DNA from: Neoarius graeffei
Lineage: Eukaryota > Chordata > Actinopteri > Siluriformes > Ariidae
DNA: 64,000 nucleotides
Assembly: GCF_027579695.1 (NCBI RefSeq)
Contig: NC_083577.1
Coordinates: forward strand, 57,983,783 to 58,047,782
Direction of reading: 5' to 3'
Shown: in pieces, positions 62,301 to 64,000 of the stretch
How the letters are laid out: the number at the start of each line of letters is the position of its first letter
Numbering within the stretch: position 1 is the stretch's first letter
Position numbers and translations under genes: made by a program
Notes under the pieces: model-generated
Told to the model about the DNA's origin: nothing
Database searches by the model: none
What the model saw: the letters and a program-made list of their open reading frames with translations, nothing else

Positions 62301-63549
62301 GAGTCACCAGTTAACCTAACCTGCATGTCTTTGGACTGTGGGGGAAACCGGAGCACCCGGAGGAAACCCACGCGGACATGGGGAGAACATGCAAACTCCG
62401 CACAGAAAGGCCCTCGCCGGCCACGGGGTTCGAACCCAGAACCTTCTTGCTGTGAGGCGACAGCGCTAACCACTACACTACCGTGCCGCCACCAACAAAC
62501 CACAAGGTAATAAAACTATACTGGTGTCAGGGAGTCATTGGCAGCGAAGAGGCACAGAGTTTGAGCTAATACTCACATCCTGCCACTGGTCTTCATTCTG
62601 CTTGATCTGATTGTGGACCTTCTGCAGCTCCTCATAGTTAACTTTTTGGACCTGCTGAGTAGGGATGTCACTCAGTGATTTAGACCTGGCAACACACATT
62701 CACAGAGTGATATTTTATAATTAAAAAAAACTAATTAGACTGTGTGGTAAAGAAAGAACAAAAACAAACAAAGAACAAAGATCCCCATCATTCACATAGA
62801 ACTCATTTACATGGATACAGAAAATACTGAAAATGGAAAGAATAGTTACCCAGAATGGTTAATTCAAAGCTTTTCCATGTGTATGCTTTTCTACACAGTG
62901 GAGCATATTCCTTGATGTTAATAAAGCTGTTATGTACATACATAGTCTTAGTACCCTGTATATGTAAAATCGGAGAGTCTGAATGCTCTAGATCAGGGGT
63001 GTCAAACCTGATCCATAAAGGGCCGTGTGGCTGCAGGTTTTCATTCCAGCCATGCAGCAGCACCCTGATTTGGCTTATTCAATCAACTGACACACCCACC
63101 CTTTAATCAAGGGTGGGTGTGGCTGCAAGTATTTGACTGTGTGAAGACAGTTCAGTTGATTGAATGAGCCAAGTCAGGTGTGCTGCTGCATGGCTGGAAT
63201 GAAAACCTGCAGCCACACGGCCCTTTATGGATCAGGTTTGACACCCCTGCTCTAGATATTTCCCCGAATTACTGGTGCACGACATTATACTCAATACATT
63301 ATAATGCAAATCAGTTTTTATTAGCTAGCATTGTGTGTATTTATTGATTCCTCTTTGTTTTGTGATGAAAAGAGTTGGACTGCAGCCCATAGGGACCAAA
63401 GCAATGTGAGTAATGTTAGTGTTTAGTGCTGGGGCAAGCAGAACCACACAAAAGCAGGAGGACATGACAACACAACTGGACACACCATGCCACATTCCTG
63501 ACCCCATATATCTACTCACCCATCACTATCTGAGTTCTTTTGCAACAGT
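42731..63549 (-). CDS. lmo7: LMO7 (LIM domain only 7), 22 exons, 5' part outside window
   Basis: Actin- and junction-associated scaffold; in mammals it binds afadin, alpha-actinin and emerin and acts at adherens junctions and in the nucleus. I joined 22 exons by GT-AG sites with continuous phase. They encode 1,150 residues plus a stop. Order: linker with [15 protein letters not shown] (residues ~47-60), a serine-rich region with two ASLPRSY motifs (to ~325), PDZ (~409-501), a conserved [19 protein letters not shown] block (~620), an [13 protein letters not shown] coiled coil (~674-845), the [20 protein letters not shown] motif (~960), [11 protein letters not shown] (~1000), and a C-terminal LIM domain (~1075-1145) ending GQPTAM. 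The PDZ domain separates LMO7 from its relative LIMCH1. The N-terminal CH domain must lie beyond 64000. Paralogue (a or b) not determined. Confidence 0.95.
42810..43225 (+). pseudogene. Tc1/mariner transposase relic, family copy 2
   Basis: Homologous to the relic at 27935-28440: both carry an AAACAGTG..TTTGTT/CTGTT start, the residues EGS(V/I)T(A/E)NQYK(I/V)ILT, and the same 3' CTTCAGT(A/C)CAGTTCCA(A/G)AGAC end. It lies in the last LMO7 intron. Strongly decayed. Confidence 0.6.
43311..43413 (-). CDS. lmo7: LMO7 exon 21 (second half of LIM)
   Basis: Reads [20 protein letters not shown] then [14 protein letters not shown]. It holds three of the zinc-binding pairs' cysteines (C-x2-C completed from exon 20, and CNSC). 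Acceptor TCATATTTCAG, donor GTAAGC. Confidence 0.95.
43559..43931. other. LMO7 intron sequence, no feature seen
   Basis: Between exons 21 and 20 I find no repeats with clear ends and no coding frame consistent with LMO7. Confidence 0.4.
43932..44040 (-). CDS. lmo7: LMO7 exon 20 (first half of LIM)
   Basis: Reads [20 protein letters not shown] then [16 protein letters not shown]. It supplies the CTYC and H-x2-C ligands of the first zinc site. With exon 21 all eight LIM ligands are present. Confidence 0.96.
44467..44691 (-). CDS. lmo7: LMO7 exon 19
   Basis: Completes [11 protein letters not shown] and continues into a serine-rich linker ([18 protein letters not shown]) up to SSSRNR just before the LIM domain. 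Acceptor GCTTGGTAG, donor GTACTT. Confidence 0.93.
44952..45153 (-). CDS. lmo7: LMO7 exon 18
   Basis: Contains [20 protein letters not shown] followed by [10 protein letters not shown] and [10 protein letters not shown], a block strongly conserved in LMO7 (RQQILQEMRKRT...DNSWIRQ). Acceptor TTGTTTCCAG, donor GTTAGT. Confidence 0.94.
45455..45613 (-). CDS. lmo7: LMO7 exon 17
   Basis: Reads [20 protein letters not shown] then [18 protein letters not shown]. Acceptor CTGTATGCAG and donor GTGGGC were chosen because only they keep frame with exons 16 and 18. The frame stays open to 45360, so a longer alternative exon end cannot be excluded. Confidence 0.78.
45803..45858 (-). CDS. lmo7: LMO7 exon 16
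   Basis: Reads [18 protein letters not shown], matching the (S)RSTTELDD-type motif of LMO7. Acceptor ATTTTACAG, donor GTCAGT. Confidence 0.9.
46028..46069 (-). CDS. lmo7: LMO7 exon 15
   Basis: A 42-bp exon reading [13 protein letters not shown], in phase with its neighbours. Acceptor TTGACCACAG, donor GTAAAT. Confidence 0.85.
46407..48000 (+). mobile_element. Tc1/mariner copy in LMO7 intron 14
   Basis: A 1,594-bp element with ends CAGTGGTGCTTGAAAGTTTG and flanking TA at 46405-46406 and 48001-48002. It is the same family as 33254-34862. It is antisense to LMO7 and its right end lies about 20 bp from the splice donor of exon 14. Confidence 0.95.
46776..47780 (+). pseudogene. Tc1 transposase pseudogene (LMO7 intron copy)
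   Basis: Starts [14 protein letters not shown] 'GKGYKTI'-type segment present in the sister copy is deleted after [16 protein letters not shown] keeps the first aspartate. A TAG near 47481 interrupts just before QDNEPKH, and a TGA follows WKDLK near 47617. The E is in NRIEMLW. Not functional. Confidence 0.9.
48024..48538 (-). CDS. lmo7: LMO7 exon 14 (charged coiled coil with tandem repeat)
   Basis: A 515-bp exon starting [20 protein letters not shown] and ending [13 protein letters not shown]. Almost every residue is Glu, Arg, Gln, Lys or Ala, as in the glutamate/arginine-rich helix of LMO7. The middle is eight tandem copies of a 13-residue unit. Acceptor AACTAAACAG, donor GTAAGT. Confidence 0.95.
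48169..48480 (-). repeat. lmo7: In-frame 39-bp minisatellite in LMO7
   Basis: Eight contiguous 39-bp units starting at 48169, 48208, 48247, 48286, 48325, 48364, 48403 and 48442. Each encodes a variant of R-x-E-A-E-R-R-R-x-E-E-Q-(E/A). Units at 48169 and 48208 are nearly identical, as expected of recent duplication. Confidence 0.95.
48539..49400. other. LMO7 intron 13, no feature seen
   Basis: No transposon ends or coding frame were recognised. Confidence 0.4.
49401..49493 (-). CDS. lmo7: LMO7 exon 13
   Basis: Reads [20 protein letters not shown] then [11 protein letters not shown], matching EKYQREQEKL of mammalian LMO7. Acceptor TTTTCTGCAG, donor GTATGA. Confidence 0.95.
49785..49892 (-). 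CDS. lmo7: LMO7 exon 12
   Basis: Reads [20 protein letters not shown] then [16 protein letters not shown], the most conserved block upstream of the coiled coil. Acceptor GTTCTCTAG, donor GTAACA. Confidence 0.96.
49893..50654. other. LMO7 intron 11, AT-rich
   Basis: Very AT-rich with AAATAAATAAATA runs at 50120-50230. No gene or transposon termini were seen. Confidence 0.4.
50655..50680 (-). CDS. lmo7: LMO7 exon 11 (26-bp microexon)
   Basis: With a base carried from exon 10 it reads GGSENQISD. Joined to exon 12 it gives [15 protein letters not shown], parallel to human EQGSSDSVVPDLPVP. Acceptor TTCTTGTAG, donor GTAAGT. Confidence 0.85.
50681..51655. other. LMO7 intron 10, no feature seen
   Basis: Frames at 50848-51060 on the opposite strand lack resemblance to any family. 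Nothing else was recognised. Confidence 0.4.
51656..51706 (-). CDS. lmo7: LMO7 exon 10
   Basis: Reads [17 protein letters not shown], nearly the same as human SISLKNLKRRSQFFEQ. Acceptor ATCCATTTAG, donor GTAAAA. Confidence 0.94.
52017..52080 (-). CDS. lmo7: LMO7 exon 9
   Basis: Reads [20 protein letters not shown], aligned with the EINGIHDES region of mammalian LMO7. Acceptor ATGTTGTAG, donor GTAAAG. Confidence 0.88.
52174..52349 (-). CDS. lmo7: LMO7 exon 8
   Basis: Reads [20 protein letters not shown], then [20 protein letters not shown] and [16 protein letters not shown]. The acceptor AACTATCAG was chosen by phase with exon 7; no better AG exists upstream in frame. This block also resembles the LIMCH1 relative. 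Confidence 0.87.
52640..53350 (-). mobile_element. Tc1/mariner relic with duplicated inverted ends
   Basis: After the hairpins, the sequence at 52910-53330 matches the transposase 3' half of a fish Tc1 family only as nucleotide relics (for example GGCCAGGACTCTGTGGTGGC, TATGCCCGTGCCATCAGGGA). No usable frame is left, and the right end is missing. Confidence 0.6.
52643..52906. repeat. Two adjacent near-perfect hairpins in a Tc1 relic
   Basis: Hairpin one, 52643-52750: AAAAAAAGTCGCACACACTA and the following ~30 bases pair with their complement around the loop TGAGTCA. Hairpin two, 52781-52906: about 61-base arms beginning AATACATGTTGTGAAGTTGT around an ATT loop. The sequences are terminal and subterminal parts of the adjacent Tc1-like relic. 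Confidence 0.9.
54168..54240. repeat. (TA)n microsatellite
   Basis: TA repeats flanked by CA/TG steps. This is the probable target of the neighbouring TA-inserting MITE. Confidence 0.95.
54241..54772. mobile_element. Tc1-type MITE inside the hAT element
   Basis: A 532-bp element with terminal inverted repeats CACACTACCGTTCAAAAGTT and a following GGGGTCAC, no coding frame, and TA at the right border (54773-54774). The left border is in the TA/CA microsatellite, so that TA is blurred. Internal GGTCGATTAAATGCTCAAAA is a typical remnant of the parent's untranslated leader. Confidence 0.85.
55277..55345 (-). pseudogene. hAT transposase N-terminal remnant
   Basis: Reads [20 protein letters not shown]. 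The 'RQKTI-x-SFF-x-KK' pattern is typical of the first residues of some hAT/ZMYM-like transposases. It is too short for certainty. Confidence 0.45.
56634..57098 (+). mobile_element. LINE-like 3' fragment inserted in right arm
   Basis: A 465-bp insert absent from the left arm, bounded by the 7-bp word AACATTT (56627-56633 and 57099-57105). It ends in AATAAACAATAAACAAACAA, like a LINE 3' tail, and contains a TATG microsatellite at 56879-56930. No reading frame survives, so the class is tentative. Confidence 0.55.
57280..57329. repeat. (GACA)n microsatellite
   Basis: About 12 uninterrupted GACA units in LMO7 intron 7. Confidence 0.95.
57650..57832 (+). mobile_element. LINE 3' tail fragment
   Basis: The end GAATTTCCCCTCATATGGGA, then TCAATAAAAATATCTTATCT, is the usual 3' terminus of fish CR1/L2/Rex1-type LINEs. 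The upstream T/A-rich part has no coding frame. Confidence 0.6.
58125..58286 (-). CDS. lmo7: LMO7 exon 7 (second half of PDZ)
   Basis: Reads [40 protein letters not shown], then [13 protein letters not shown]. This is the beta-C to beta-F part of a PDZ domain (QVGDKIL-x-VNG signature). Acceptor TTTTTTACAG, donor GTATGT. Confidence 0.96.
58287..59142. other. LMO7 intron 6; possible conserved non-coding DNA
   Basis: The part at about 58880-59070 is complex and rich in TAAT/ATTA words (GATGAGTTAATTAATAC, TCTAATTAAGCGC), similar in style to vertebrate conserved elements. This is an inference from composition only. Confidence 0.25.
59143..59257 (-). CDS. lmo7: LMO7 exon 6 (first half of PDZ)
   Basis: Reads [20 protein letters not shown] then [18 protein letters not shown]. 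The carboxylate-binding loop of this PDZ is HDFGF in place of the classical GLGF, as in other LMO7 proteins (SLDFGF). Acceptor TTTTTCTAG, donor GTACAA. Confidence 0.95.
59266..59338. repeat. (CA)n microsatellite next to an LMO7 acceptor
   Basis: About 36 CA units lie 8 bp beyond the exon 6 acceptor site on the intron side, so transcripts carry a GU repeat near that acceptor. Confidence 0.97.
59518..59585 (-). mobile_element. LINE 3' tail fragment (minus strand)
   Basis: AACTTTATCGATCCCTTTGG and TCCCTCAGGGAAATTA are the complement of the common fish LINE 3' end, with a short GATTAGATTA target-like stretch beside it. Confidence 0.65.
59580..59720. repeat. Palindromic TAATTAGTA tandem array
   Basis: Repeated ACTAATTACTAATTAGTA words in both orientations over about 140 bp. 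The unit is nearly self-complementary, so the array can fold in many registers. Confidence 0.85.
60156..60410 (-). CDS. lmo7: LMO7 exon 5
   Basis: Reads [20 protein letters not shown] then [20 protein letters not shown], an acidic run [14 protein letters not shown] and [20 protein letters not shown]. The linker lies between the ASLPRSY region and PDZ. Acceptor CTGCTCCTAG, donor GTGAGT. Confidence 0.92.
60570..61248 (-). CDS. lmo7: LMO7 exon 4 (serine-rich, two ASLPRSY motifs)
   Basis: A 679-bp exon reading [20 protein letters not shown] through [20 protein letters not shown] and [11 protein letters not shown] to [32 protein letters not shown] and VASLPRSYM. The pair of SLPRSY motifs around VVTPRPFG is a hallmark of LMO7 and LIMCH1. 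Much of it is low-complexity Ser/Thr/Pro, probably disordered. Acceptor CACTATGCAG, donor GTGAGA. Confidence 0.95.
61478..61629 (-). CDS. lmo7: LMO7 exon 3
   Basis: Reads [20 protein letters not shown] then [20 protein letters not shown] and [19 protein letters not shown] is highly conserved in LMO7/LIMCH1. Acceptor TTATCTTCAG, donor GTAAAG. Confidence 0.96.
62117..62490 (-). mobile_element. tRNA-derived SINE, copy 11, in LMO7 intron 2
   Basis: Full copy with an ATGAG-type tail and a 12-bp duplication ACCAACAAACCA at 62105-62116 and 62491-62502. Sense to the LMO7 transcript. Confidence 0.93.
62577..62685 (-). CDS. lmo7: LMO7 exon 2
   Basis: Reads [20 protein letters not shown] then [16 protein letters not shown], leading straight into exon 3's DLTKWKN. 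Acceptor TGTTGCCAG, donor GTGAGT. Confidence 0.92.
62994..63249. mobile_element. Palindromic hAT-type MITE in LMO7 intron 1
   Basis: A 256-bp element, complementary over most of its length. It has ends CAGGGGTGTCAAACCTGATC on both sides and an 8-bp duplication CTCTAGAT at 62986-62993 and 63250-63257. Confidence 0.92.
63520..63549 (-). CDS. lmo7: LMO7 exon 1 of the visible part (30 bp)
   Basis: Reads [10 protein letters not shown] and is in phase with exon 2. Acceptor GTTCTCTAG, donor GTGAGT. Its small size makes it less certain than the others, but phase and both splice sites agree. Earlier exons lie beyond the window. Confidence 0.75.
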
Positions 63550-64000
63550 CTAGAGAACCAAAGAAAATCACACAGAAGGCAGGTCACATTTTGTGTATTT
63601 TAGACAAACGTCCGGCTAACAGCAACATAGAGATTCAGTCAAATGCAAAATGTTTCAGTTTCAGTTACCAGAGAAACACTTTTTCATCACAGAGTAGAAG
63701 AGAAGCAGTTATACAATAGATATCACCTTTCTACACCCTTCGGTGTGGCTGCAGATTTGACTGAACACAAGCTATCGCCAATAACTCACTTAAGGGAAAA
63801 TTAGAGGTACATTAATTTCACAGGAAACTGGACTTGTATAAATTAATAATAATATAACTCTTCATATATAGATTAGAGGTATGAATGCACCCTACTAACT
63901 GCACTGTTTTGCTTGGGAATTACAGGGTGGGTATGTTTTGAAAGTGCATTTCCAGAGAAACAAAAGTGAAATTTCTAGCTTTTACTGCATCTCATGGCAA
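63550..64000. other. LMO7 intron sequence at window edge
   Basis: No coding exon or transposon termini were recognised here. Confidence 0.4.

Overview
This is vertebrate, almost certainly teleost, nuclear DNA. It is AT-rich, its genes are split by GT-AG introns, and most of the rest is recognisable fish transposons: Tc1/mariner, hAT, a P-like element, short LINEs, a tRNA-derived SINE family and a gammaretrovirus-like ERV. Species cannot be fixed from sequence alone; an otophysan such as a catfish is a guess.

Two host genes are supported. KCTD12 (+, 5980-6852) is a single-exon gene for an auxiliary subunit of GABA-B receptors. LMO7 (-, 42731-63549) enters from the right edge. I could assemble 22 consecutive coding exons whose splice phases all agree and which give 1,150 codons plus a stop. 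They cover the region after the (unseen) CH domain, the PDZ domain, a long charged coiled coil and the C-terminal LIM domain. The two genes are convergent, as KCTD12 and LMO7 are on human chromosome 13, but here the gap is about 34 kb.

The gap (8.5-42.6 kb) is a transposon graveyard with legible stratigraphy. From left to right it holds SINEs, a Tc1 element with an apparently complete 340-codon transposase (15566-17171), an internally deleted hAT (18753-20536), a SINE split by a P-like element that keeps a THAP-type exon (21072-22544), a full-length but frameshifted LINE (23449-26809), and a composite at about 28.7-37.84 kb. In that composite an ERV env is split by a second LINE, which is itself split by a Tc1 copy; the ERV LTR is split by another Tc1, and the LTR abuts an older LINE.

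LMO7 introns hold more: a Tc1 copy about 20 bp from a splice donor, twin perfect hairpins, a fold-back Tc1 (53524-57185) carrying a hAT that carries a MITE, and a palindromic hAT MITE. The 3' region of KCTD12 contains a hAT-type element with a strong internal hairpin.

I did not see a new multi-gene system. The most useful observations are: nested insertions proved by target-site duplications (TSDs); two divergent LINEs sharing one potentially structured 5' leader; a SINE family whose 3' end matches the 3' end of one of those LINEs; the fold-back Tc1; the THAP-bearing P-like element; and a 13-residue coding repeat in LMO7.
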